This document shows positions 6,778-12,248 of a stretch of DNA of 12,352 nucleotides, in pieces. The notes beneath the pieces are model-generated. The model did not search any database. It was given only the letters and a program-made list of their open reading frames with translations, and was not told where the DNA came from. This stretch comes from UBA668 sp031413415 (GTDB taxonomy: Bacteria > Actinomycetota > Acidimicrobiia > Acidimicrobiales > Ilumatobacteraceae). The translations under genes and the position numbers were made by a program. Positions within the stretch are counted from its first letter, which is position 1, and each line of letters starts with the position of its first letter. The DNA is taken from the NCBI GenBank assembly GCA_031413415.1, contig JANOET010000239.1, positions 1 through 12,352 on the forward strand, read 5' to 3'.

Positions 6778-6820
6778 CCGGCGGGCAACCAGGAGCTCGA
6801 GGCTCCCGGTCGCCCGCCGG
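6778..6820 (-). terminator. Strong hairpin after the whiB stop codon
   Basis: A 43-nt stem-loop. CCGGCGGGC (6778-6786) pairs with 6812-6820, one mismatch, ACC (6788-6790) with GGT (6808-6810), one mismatch, and GGAGC (6792-6796) with GCTCC (6802-6806) around the loop TCGAG. That gives 17 pairs in 19 positions. It starts 8 nt after the whiB stop on the minus strand. No U-tract follows, as is common for terminators in high-GC actinobacteria. Confidence 0.6.
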
Positions 6821-6828
6821 ATCGGTGG

Positions 6829-7203
6829 TCAGGCCACCTGGTGGGTGCGGACGTAGTGCGGGGGGAGGGGCACTTCGTCGACGGCCACCACGGGCCGGGG
6901 GTGCTTGGGCGGACGGCCACGTGGTCGCTTGTTGATCACGATCCGCCCGTTCTCGACGAGCTCGCCGCCCCACACACCCCACGGCTCGGCGCGCTCGATG
7001 GCGCCGTCGCGGCACGTCTCGGCGAGTGCGCACTTGCCGCAGATCGCCTTGGCGCGAGCGATGTCCAGCGGGACGTCCGAGAAGAACAGGTGGGTGAGGG
7101 TGCCATGACCATCGGCGCAGCGCGGGGTCGCCACTCGCGTGGCGATCGGCTCGACGAGCTCATCGAACTCTCTGGAGATGTCGGTGTCGTTCAGGGTGTA
7201 CAT
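6829..7203 (-). CDS. WhiB-family transcription factor, WhiB7-like with AT-hook
   Basis: Fe-S cluster regulator that works with the main sigma factor; the WhiB7/WblC branch activates intrinsic antibiotic-resistance genes. In the 124-residue protein the cluster ligands are C29, C55, C58 and C64, the GVWGG turn is at 76-80, and an AT-hook-like RPRGRPPK is at 93-100. An AT-hook right after the WhiB domain is the hallmark of WhiB7. About 24 residues follow the hook, longer than mycobacterial WhiB7 (92 residues). ATG at 7203 has a good Shine-Dalgarno. The upstream leader carries a small ORF, a stop-codon hairpin and an intrinsic terminator, as expected for whiB7-type attenuation. I infer WhiB7 function; the genes it controls are not visible here. 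Confidence 0.88.
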   Translation of the reverse strand: MYTLNDTDISREFDELVEPIATRVATPRCADGHGTLTHLFFSDVPLDIARAKAICGKCALAETCRDGAIERAEPWGVWGGELVENGRIVINKRPRGRPPKHPRPVVAVDEVPLPPHYVRTHQVA

Positions 7204-7211
7204 GTTCGGGG

Positions 7212-7219
7212 TTCCTCTC
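7212..7219 (-). promoter_or_regulatory. Ribosome binding site of the whiB7-like gene
   Basis: GAGAGGAA on the minus strand, about 8-9 nt before the ATG at 7203. It lies downstream of the attenuator, so only read-through transcripts carry it. Confidence 0.6.
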
Positions 7220-7240
7220 GGACGAAGGGGAAGGAAGTGG

Positions 7241-7281
7241 AAAAGCGAAAAGGCCGCCGGGATCCTGCGATCCCGACGGCC
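7241..7281 (-). terminator. Intrinsic terminator/attenuator in the whiB7-like leader
   Basis: On the minus strand GGCCGUCGGGAUC (7281-7269) and GAUCCCGGCGGCC (7264-7252) form a 13-bp stem with one G-U pair and the tetraloop GCAG. UUUUCGCUUUU (7251-7241) follows directly. This is the only hairpin in the window with a proper U-tract. It sits 23 nt after the leader ORF stop and 37 nt before the whiB start, and works in the minus orientation only (no T-tract on the other side). Confidence 0.85.
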
Positions 7282-7286
7282 TCGGC

Positions 7287-7317
7287 GGCACTTCGACGTA
7301 GGTGTTACGTCGATGCC
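7287..7317 (-). promoter_or_regulatory. Leader hairpin spanning the small-ORF stop codon
   Basis: On the minus strand UCGACGUA (7313-7306) pairs perfectly with UACGUCGA (7300-7293) around a 5-nt loop. GGCA (7317-7314) pairs with UGCC (7290-7287) past a 2-nt bulge. The UAA stop of the leader ORF (7307-7305) lies at the loop edge, so a terminating ribosome would melt it. Its 3' side overlaps a GCCGCC (7289-7284) that could instead pair with GGCGGC in the terminator's 3' arm. Confidence 0.65.
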
Positions 7318-7496
7318 ATCCCGAGGTGTCGGGCGGTGCGCTTGGTAGCGACGGCAGTGGACTTCATGAATGCTGCAAAGCCATTGATGGCCATCGCATT
7401 GCCCACGAGCCGCCAGTTACGACCAGAACCGGCGCACGGGCGCACGGCGCCGGCCACATGGGCCTGCTGCGTTGCGTACATCGTGCAATCCATCAC
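7305..7496 (-). CDS. Leader peptide (small upstream ORF) of the whiB7-like gene
   Basis: ORF of 62-63 codons in the transcribed leader, proposed to act as the sensor of ribosome stalling. GGAAGGAA (7511-7504, minus) lies 7 nt before GTG at 7496 and 10 nt before ATG at 7493; either can be the start. The peptide begins MDCTMYATQQAH and ends HLGMAST. The TAA falls in a hairpin 23 nt before the intrinsic terminator. By my count GC at third positions is about 74%, lower than in neighbouring genes, as might be expected when the RNA and not the peptide is selected. In-frame ATGs at 7394 and 7367 would give 29- or 20-residue versions, but they lack a Shine-Dalgarno. Translation is inferred. Confidence 0.6.
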   Translation of the reverse strand: MMDCTMYATQQAHVAGAVRPCAGSGRNWRLVGNAMAINGFAAFMKSTAVATKRTARHLGMAST

Positions 7497-7574
7497 GGTT
7501 CCGTTCCTTCCGGTGTCGTCGACCTGCCACTGGTGGTGTCAGGTCGGAACCAGGCAACCACGTTCTCCGGTGGC

Positions 7575-7589
7575 GTGCAACTGATTTAT
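7575..7589 (-). promoter_or_regulatory. Candidate whiB7-type promoter: AT-rich element plus -35
   Basis: On the minus strand ATAAAT (7589-7584) is followed after 3 bp by TTGCAC (7580-7575). An AT-rich stretch 3 bp upstream of the -35 is the signature of WhiB7-activated promoters, where the AT-hook binds. The -10 at 17-bp spacing would be TTGCCT (7557-7552), a poor match, as expected for an activator-dependent promoter. The leader would then be about 340 nt. The AT-rich element overlaps the putative -10 of the divergent thioesterase gene. Confidence 0.35.
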
Positions 7590-7592
7590 CGT
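7587..7592 (+). promoter_or_regulatory. -10 box for the thioesterase gene
   Basis: TATCGT, 5 nt before the GTG at 7598. It matches TANNNT and suggests a leaderless or nearly leaderless message. No Shine-Dalgarno is visible before the GTG. Confidence 0.4.
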
Positions 7593-7597
7593 GAACC

Positions 7598-8335
7598 GTG
7601 GTCGAACTCCCGGAACCCCCTGCTGCCGGTCGACGGTTCGAGGGGACGGCCACCGTTCGGCTGGGTGACTCGTCACCTGGTGGCCGGGCACGCCTCGATG
7701 CGTTGGCGCGGCTGCTCCAGGACGTCGCCGACGACGACGCTCGCGACGCAGGTTTCGGCGACTTCACCTGGGTGGTGCGTCGCACGGCGATCGCCGTGCA
7801 CGAATTCCCGGTGTACCTCGAACCGCTCGAGCTGACGACGTGGTGCGCCGGGTTCGGTGCCGCCTGGGCCGAGCGTCGCATCTCGGTGCGCGGCGCACAC
7901 GGTGGTCACGTCGAGTCGTCGACGTTGTGGGTGCACCTCGACGGAGCGACCATGCGACCGGCACGAATGCCCCGCGCGTTCCTCGACGTGTTCGGCCCGT
8001 CGGCTGGTGGTCGGACCGTGTCGTCGAAGCCGGTGTTGGCAGCGGCACCGTCGTCGGGTGCCGGCGATGGTGTGGCCTGGCCGTTGCGGTTCACCGACTT
8101 CGACGTGCTCGAGCACGTGAACAACGCGGTGTACTTGGCGCCGGTCGAGCAGGCGCTCGCCGAACGACGCGACCTACGCGCTCCGATGACCGTCGTGGTC
8201 GAGCATGGCGACGCGATCGAACGCAGCGACGACGTGAACTGGGTGGTGCGCGACCGTCCGGGCGGATTCGACGGGTGGCTCGTCGGAGCCGGGCGTCAGT
8301 TCGCTGCGGTGTCGGTGGAGTCGGGCACAGCCTGA
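7598..8335 (+). CDS. Acyl-ACP thioesterase-like double-hotdog protein
   Basis: Predicted cytoplasmic thioesterase that hydrolyses acyl-ACP or acyl-CoA thioesters. The 245-residue protein shows two hotdog repeats, about residues 15-130 and 160-241. The second carries RFTDFDVLEHVNNAVYLAP (164-182), where D167, D169, H173 and N175 occupy places typical of FatA/FatB-like and 4HBT active sites. The first contains the VRRTAIAVHEFPVYLEPLEL strand-turn-strand that is characteristic of acyl-ACP thioesterases. The start is GTG; the reading frame has no better candidate nearby. Its last 40 bp overlap the 3' end of orn on the other strand. Chain-length preference and pathway cannot be told from the sequence. 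Confidence 0.8.
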   Translation: MVELPEPPAAGRRFEGTATVRLGDSSPGGRARLDALARLLQDVADDDARDAGFGDFTWVVRRTAIAVHEFPVYLEPLELTTWCAGFGAAWAERRISVRGAHGGHVESSTLWVHLDGATMRPARMPRAFLDVFGPSAGGRTVSSKPVLAAAPSSGAGDGVAWPLRFTDFDVLEHVNNAVYLAPVEQALAERRDLRAPMTVVVEHGDAIERSDDVNWVVRDRPGGFDGWLVGAGRQFAAVSVESGTA

Positions 8336-8943
8336 GCCGGCGCGGCCACTGCCGGCGCGGCGCCGGCGGTGGCAGCCGCCGCGGCTGCGGCGACAGCTTC
8401 GGGGGTCCCCGGGGGGACGAAGATGTGCTCGCGGTAATGGCGCAGCTCGGCGACGCTCTCGCGGATGTCGTCGAGGGCGCGGTGCGTGCCCTGCTTCTGG
8501 CGCAGGTGGTTGAGCACCGACGGGTACCAGCGGCGGACGAGCTCCTTCACGCTGCTCACGTCGACACTGCGGTAGTGCAGGTACAGCTCGATCTCGGGCA
8601 GGTACGCGTCGAGGAAGCGACGGTCCATGCCGATGCTGTTGCCGCACAGCGGCACCGAGCGCGGCTGGGGCACCCACTGCTTGATGAACTCGAGCGTCTG
8701 CGCGCCGGCGTCCTCGAGCGTGATGGTGGACGAACGGATTTGGTCGAGCAGGCCGCTCTTGGTGTGCATCTCGACGACGACGGGCTCCATCATCGCGAGG
8801 TGTTCCTCGGTGGCCTGCACCACCAGATCGGGCCCCTCGGCGACGATGTTCAACTCGTCGTCGGTGATGATGGTCGCGATCTCGACGATCACGTTCTTCG
8901 CCGGGTCCAGCCCGGTCATCTCGAGGTCCATCCACACCAGCAC
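8296..8943 (-). CDS. orn: Oligoribonuclease
   Basis: 3'-to-5' exonuclease of the DEDDh family that degrades 2-5-nt RNAs and the linear dinucleotide left from cyclic-di-GMP turnover. Catalytic residues are D6 and E8 in MDLEMTGLD, D107 in GNSIGMDRRFL, and H154 and D159 in GTHRALDDIRES. The core ends near residue 180; the remaining 35 or so residues are an Ala/Pro-rich, probably disordered tail (VAAAAAAATAGAAPAVA) not typical of the family. The frame is open to 9183, but the extra 80 residues lie opposite the Nudix gene and do not look like Orn. GTG at 8943 follows TAGCCT by exactly 7 nt and homology starts there, so this start is well supported. Confidence 0.95.
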   Translation of the reverse strand: MLVWMDLEMTGLDPAKNVIVEIATIITDDELNIVAEGPDLVVQATEEHLAMMEPVVVEMHTKSGLLDQIRSSTITLEDAGAQTLEFIKQWVPQPRSVPLCGNSIGMDRRFLDAYLPEIELYLHYRSVDVSSVKELVRRWYPSVLNHLRQKQGTHRALDDIRESVAELRHYREHIFVPPGTPEAVAAAAAAATAGAAPAVAAPAQAVPDSTDTAAN

Positions 8944-8950
8944 GCTCTGC

Positions 8951-8956
8951 AGGCTA
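8951..8956 (-). promoter_or_regulatory. -10 box for orn (leaderless type)
   Basis: TAGCCT on the minus strand, exactly 7 nt before GTG 8943. The hexamer and spacing are identical to those of serS. Any -35 would fall inside the start of the divergent Nudix gene. Confidence 0.55.
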
Positions 8957-8965
8957 GGCGACGGA

Positions 8966-8971
8966 TACGGT
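8966..8971 (+). promoter_or_regulatory. -10 box for the Nudix gene
   Basis: TACGGT, 9 nt before ATG 8981, in the 37-bp gap between the divergent orn and Nudix starts. It is 9 bp from the orn -10 on the other strand. Confidence 0.4.
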
Positions 8972-8980
8972 GCCAGACGT

Positions 8981-9715
8981 ATGGCTGACGAGATCACCGG
9001 CGACGTTCCCATCAGGCCCGCAGCGACCGTGATGCTGCTGCGCGACACCGACGGCAGCCTCGAGGTGTTCATGCTGCGCCGCACGAACGCCGCAGTGTTC
9101 GCCGGTGGCATGTACGTGTTCCCCGGTGGCCGAGTCGATCCCGCCGATGGCGACGGCGACGAAGCGTTCGTCGTCGCGGCCATCCGCGAGTGCTACGAGG
9201 AGTGCGGCGTGCTGCTCGCCGCCGACGCCGACGGCAACATGGTCGACGACGGTCACCCCGCGCTCGCGCACCGAGCGGCGGTGTACGACGGCACGGTCGA
9301 CATGCGTGCACTTGCCTCGGAGCACGGTCTGCGCCTGCTCACCGACTCGCTGCCGTGGATGAGCCACTGGATCACGCCGAAGGGCGAGACCACCCGTCGC
9401 TTCGACACGCGCTTCTTCGTCGCGGCGAGCCCCATCGGACAGACCTCGCACCATGACGACAACGAGACCGTTGCCAGCATGTGGGTGCGCCCTGGCGACG
9501 CGCTCGCGCAATGGGAGCGTGGCGAGCTGCAGCTCATGCCGCCCACCGTGACCAATTTGACGTTCCTGCACGAGCACACCGACGTCCAGTCGGCGATGGC
9601 CGCCTCGCGGGCTGTCGGTACGCCGCCGTGCATCCTGCCGAAGATCAAGATCGTCGAGGGTCGCATGGCTGGCCTTTCGATGCCGGGCGACGACGACTAC
9701 GACTCGTTGGCCTGA
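8981..9715 (+). CDS. Nudix hydrolase, NUDT19-like
   Basis: Hydrolase of nucleoside-diphosphate-linked substrates. The 244-residue protein has the Nudix box with the divergent spacing G50-x10-E61-x7-R69-E70-x2-E73-E74-x-G76 (canonical G-x5-E), meaning a five-residue insertion in the first loop. This insertion and the overall length fit the NUDT19/RP2 group, whose mammalian members are CoA diphosphatases. The catalytic glutamates E70, E73 and E74 are present. FPGGRVDPAD precedes the box, and a long C-terminal helical part (about 165-244) follows. Leaderless or near-leaderless start, divergent from orn. The stop overlaps the mrp 3' end by 19 bp. CoA-like substrates are inferred only from the subgroup. 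Confidence 0.88.
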   Translation: MADEITGDVPIRPAATVMLLRDTDGSLEVFMLRRTNAAVFAGGMYVFPGGRVDPADGDGDEAFVVAAIRECYEECGVLLAADADGNMVDDGHPALAHRAAVYDGTVDMRALASEHGLRLLTDSLPWMSHWITPKGETTRRFDTRFFVAASPIGQTSHHDDNETVASMWVRPGDALAQWERGELQLMPPTVTNLTFLHEHTDVQSAMAASRAVGTPPCILPKIKIVEGRMAGLSMPGDDDYDSLA

Positions 9716-10917
9716 GCCGCGACCGCGGCGTCCTTCGCCGCCAACGCCTCGTTGACGAGGTTCAGCATTCGCGCGCTGCAGCCGGCCATGTTCGTGGGTG
9801 GGGCGACGTCGTCGACGATGCGCTTCGCGATGCTGCGGAACACATCGGCGGCGGCGCCCACACCGTCGAGCGACACGGGAGCACCCGCGTCGCCTCCGGC
9901 CGACACCGAGGCTTCGAGCGGCACCTGGCCCAACAGCGGGACGCCGATCTGGTCGGCCAACGCCTGACCACCGCCCTCACCGAACAGCGCGTACGACTGG
10001 CCGTGCTCGCACGTGAACGAGCTCATGTTCTCGATGACGCCGCTGACTCGAAGGAAGCTGCGCCGAGCCATGTCGGCCGCACGCGCCGCCACCTTCTGCG
10101 CGGCCAACGCAGGCGTCGTGACGATGAGCAGATCGGTGCGCGGCAGCATGCGTGCCAGGCCCATCTGCACGTCGCCGGTGCCGGGCGGCATGTCGATGAA
10201 CAAGTAGTCGAGATCGCCCCAGTGCACGACGCGCAGGAACTGCTCGACCGCCTTGGTCAGCATCAGGCCACGCCACATGAGCGCGGTGTCCTCGCCGACG
10301 AGGAAGCCGGTGCTGACGACCTTCAGCGTGCCCTGGGTGAGGCCGCGGCCGACGGTGATCTCGTTGGGGATGATCTTCGGCTTGTCGCTGCCCTCTACGG
10401 GCACGGCCTCGAGCGGTTCGTCGATGCCCAACAGGCGGGGCACCGAGAAGCCCCAGATGTCGGCATCGAGCACGCCCACCGTGAACCCCTGCGCGGCGAC
10501 CGCGGCGGCGAGGTTCACCGTGACCGAGCTCTTGCCCACGCCGCCCTTGCCGCTGGCGATCGCGAGCACGCGGCACGTGATCGGGATCTCGGTGTCGGGA
10601 GCGTTTTCGCGAGCGTTCCAGCGCGCCTTGAGCATGACGTCGCTGCGTTCTTCGCTGTTCATCTCGCCCCACTCGATGTGCACGTCGGTGACACCGGGGT
10701 GGACGGCGACGCGGCTCTCGACGTCCTTCTTGATCTGGGCACGCAACGGGCAGCCTCCGATGGTGAGCTTCACCGTGACGACCACCCTGCCGTCGGGCTG
10801 CACCACCACGTCGGGCACCATGCCCAGGGTGACGATGTCGGCGCCCAACTCGGGGTCGATGACGGCCGCGAGCAACGCGAACACCTCGTCGCGGGAGGGG
10901 ACGTCGACGGGAATCAC
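9697..10917 (-). CDS. Mrp/ApbC-family Fe-S cluster carrier ATPase with N-terminal MIP18 (DUF59) domain
   Basis: P-loop ATPase that carries Fe-S clusters to apoproteins. In the 406-residue form, residues about 7-90 are the MIP18/SufT-like domain (DPELGADIV, GGCPLRAQI with C56). The Mrp core follows with GKGGVGKS (123-130), DADIWG (151-156) and DMPPGTGD (242-249). The usual CxxC that bridges the dimer's cluster is reduced to one cysteine, C303 in FTCEHG. The frame opens upstream to 10977, but GTG 10917 follows TAGCAT by exactly 7 nt, so I chose it. It is divergent from the A-type carrier gene, which fits a shared role in Fe-S assembly. The 3' end overlaps the Nudix gene. Confidence 0.92.
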   Translation of the reverse strand: MIPVDVPSRDEVFALLAAVIDPELGADIVTLGMVPDVVVQPDGRVVVTVKLTIGGCPLRAQIKKDVESRVAVHPGVTDVHIEWGEMNSEERSDVMLKARWNARENAPDTEIPITCRVLAIASGKGGVGKSSVTVNLAAAVAAQGFTVGVLDADIWGFSVPRLLGIDEPLEAVPVEGSDKPKIIPNEITVGRGLTQGTLKVVSTGFLVGEDTALMWRGLMLTKAVEQFLRVVHWGDLDYLFIDMPPGTGDVQMGLARMLPRTDLLIVTTPALAAQKVAARAADMARRSFLRVSGVIENMSSFTCEHGQSYALFGEGGGQALADQIGVPLLGQVPLEASVSAGGDAGAPVSLDGVGAAADVFRSIAKRIVDDVAPPTNMAGCSARMLNLVNEALAAKDAAVAAQANES

Positions 10918-10924
10918 GAAGTGA

Positions 10925-10930
10925 ATGCTA
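10925..10930 (-). promoter_or_regulatory. -10 box for mrp (leaderless type)
   Basis: TAGCAT on the minus strand, exactly 7 nt before GTG 10917. It excludes the in-frame ATG at 10941, which would lie upstream of the predicted transcription start. Confidence 0.5.
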
Positions 10931-10944
10931 CGGTAATTCATGGG

Positions 10945-10950
10945 TACACT
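10945..10950 (+). promoter_or_regulatory. -10 box for the A-type Fe-S carrier gene
   Basis: TACACT matches TANNNT and would start transcription near 10957, leaving a 5' leader of about 48 nt that includes the Shine-Dalgarno. No good -35 is visible. It is 14 bp from the mrp -10 on the opposite strand. Confidence 0.4.
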
Positions 10951-10992
10951 GCCCGAACATCCCCGATCCCGGTTCACCGGGTTGTCGTTCCC

Positions 10993-10998
10993 AGGAGG
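10993..10998 (+). promoter_or_regulatory. Ribosome binding site deciding the GTG start at 11005
   Basis: AGGAGG, 6 nt before GTG 11005. The nearer ATG (11000-11002) is followed at once by an in-frame TGA, so GTG is the only workable start. Confidence 0.75.
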
Positions 10999-11004
10999 AA
11001 TGCC

Positions 11005-11325
11005 GTGATCACCGTTACCGACACCGCCGCCCTGAAGGTCAAGGAACTCCTCGAGGCCGAAGGCGCCACCGACCTGGCACTGCGCGTCGCCGTGCGTCCC
11101 GGTGGCTGCAGCGGTTTCTCGTACGAGATGTTCTTCGACGGCGACTTCGCGGCCGACGACGAGAAGGCCGAGTTCGGTCCGGTGCAGGTCGTCGTCGACG
11201 CCGCCTCGGCCCAGCTGCTCGAGGGCGCCACCCTCGACTACAAGGACGGCCTGAACGCCGCCGGGTTCGCCATCACGAACCCGAACGCCACCCGCACCTG
11301 CGGCTGCGGCTCGTCCTTCAGCTGA
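11005..11325 (+). CDS. A-type Fe-S carrier (HesB/IscA/ErpA family)
   Basis: Small cytoplasmic protein that receives and passes on Fe-S clusters. At 106 residues it has the family size and the three ligand cysteines: C35 in RPGGCSGFSYE and C99/C101 in the terminal TCGCGSSF. The C-terminal NPNATRTCGCGSSFS is diagnostic of the family. GTG start with a strong AGGAGG. Divergent from the Mrp-type carrier, so the two may share regulation. Its stop overlaps the 3' end of the lipoprotein gene by 8 bp. ErpA, IscA and SufA cannot be told apart from the sequence alone; actinobacteria usually have a single ErpA-like copy. Confidence 0.93.
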   Translation: MITVTDTAALKVKELLEAEGATDLALRVAVRPGGCSGFSYEMFFDGDFAADDEKAEFGPVQVVVDAASAQLLEGATLDYKDGLNAAGFAITNPNATRTCGCGSSFS

Positions 11326-12241
11326 GGAAGAGGTCCATCCGCTCGCGCAGTTCCGAGCGGTCCCAGACGCCGTCGAGGCGGTCGACGATCACGCCCTTCT
11401 CATCGACGAAGTAGACGAGCGGCTCGTAGTCGATCTTCAGCGCCTCCACGGCGGGCGCGATCTTGGTGGCGTCGTCGTCGGCGTAGACGTCGGCATGCAC
11501 CATCACCACGGCGTCGCCGACGCGTTCATGCTCGTCGACCAGGAACTCGAGTCCTGGCGCACACGTGCCGGTCTGGCAGTGCGCCGGTGTACCGATCATG
11601 TAGACCACCGGCTTGCCCGACTTCAACGCGTCGGTGAGGGTGACGTCGTGCAGTGGGCACGGGTCGGGAGTGAGCGAGCAGAACGGCTCGACGCCACGAT
11701 GGTCGTCGACGGTCGGGGTGTCGAACGGTGGCATTGGCGTGCCGGTGACCGGCGACGACACCTGCTGGGGCGTGAACAGTTGGAAGCTCGCGCCGAAGCC
11801 GTCGTCGCTCTCCAGGCGCAGCACGTACGTGCCCGGGTCGACGAGATCGGCGCGGATCTCCCAGTACGGGATCTCGATCTCGACGTTGCGCAACACCGCG
11901 ATCACATCGGCCACCGGAGTGCCGTCGTCCTTCTGGATCTGGCCCCGGATCTGGTCCGGGCCGACGGTGAGCAGGTTCTGACCGTCGCTCAGCGACACCG
12001 GCAGCCGGGCCTCGCCGGGCGTGAACGTGGCCGAGTTGGGAAAGCGCTGCACGACGGCGAAACCCGCCGGCGCGGTGTCGGACGTACCGGTGGTGGTGTC
12101 CGTGCCCGACGAGCCGGCCGTGTCGCCGGAGGTGGAACCGGTCGTGTTGCCGCCGCCCTGGGCATCGTCGTCGTTGTTACAAGCCGCCAGCAGCACCACG
12201 CTGCCGGCAGCGAGGAGGAAGTCGCGTCGTGTCTGAGCCAT
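11318..12241 (-). CDS. Tat-exported lipoprotein with thioredoxin-like domain
   Basis: Predicted extracytoplasmic lipoprotein of 307 residues. The N-terminus has a twin-arginine motif (TRRDFLL, R5-R6) and a lipobox ending at C21 (LLAAC), so folded export and lipid anchoring are likely. Residues about 28-60 are a Gly/Ser/Thr-rich linker. Residues 65-160 look like a beta-sandwich domain (LESDDGFGASFQLF). Residues 180-307 resemble a thioredoxin fold with cysteine pairs C188/C195 and C222/C227 (HCQTGTC, spacing CX4C, not the usual CXXC) and a possible cis-proline in YEPLVYFVDEKG. ATG at 12241 lies 7 nt after TACGGT; the GTG at 12250 is the alternative. A redox role is plausible but unproven, and no electron partner is adjacent. 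Confidence 0.82.
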   Translation of the reverse strand: MAQTRRDFLLAAGSVVLLAACNNDDDAQGGGNTTGSTSGDTAGSSGTDTTTGTSDTAPAGFAVVQRFPNSATFTPGEARLPVSLSDGQNLLTVGPDQIRGQIQKDDGTPVADVIAVLRNVEIEIPYWEIRADLVDPGTYVLRLESDDGFGASFQLFTPQQVSSPVTGTPMPPFDTPTVDDHRGVEPFCSLTPDPCPLHDVTLTDALKSGKPVVYMIGTPAHCQTGTCAPGLEFLVDEHERVGDAVVMVHADVYADDDATKIAPAVEALKIDYEPLVYFVDEKGVIVDRLDGVWDRSELRERMDLFLS

Positions 12242-12248
12242 CGGTACC

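Noticed and set aside
6667..7584. 305-residue plus-strand open frame across the whiB region
   Set aside because: It has low-complexity composition and is antisense to whiB7 and its leader; no start signal or domain.
8944..9183. 80-residue N-terminal extension of Orn
   Set aside because: It lies antisense to the Nudix coding region, and the Orn homology and leaderless promoter both start at 8943.
9481..10990. Plus-strand frame open upstream of the A-type Fe-S carrier, antisense to mrp
   Set aside because: Only the part from GTG 11005 shows family similarity, and AGGAGG sits just before it; the rest is the complement of mrp.
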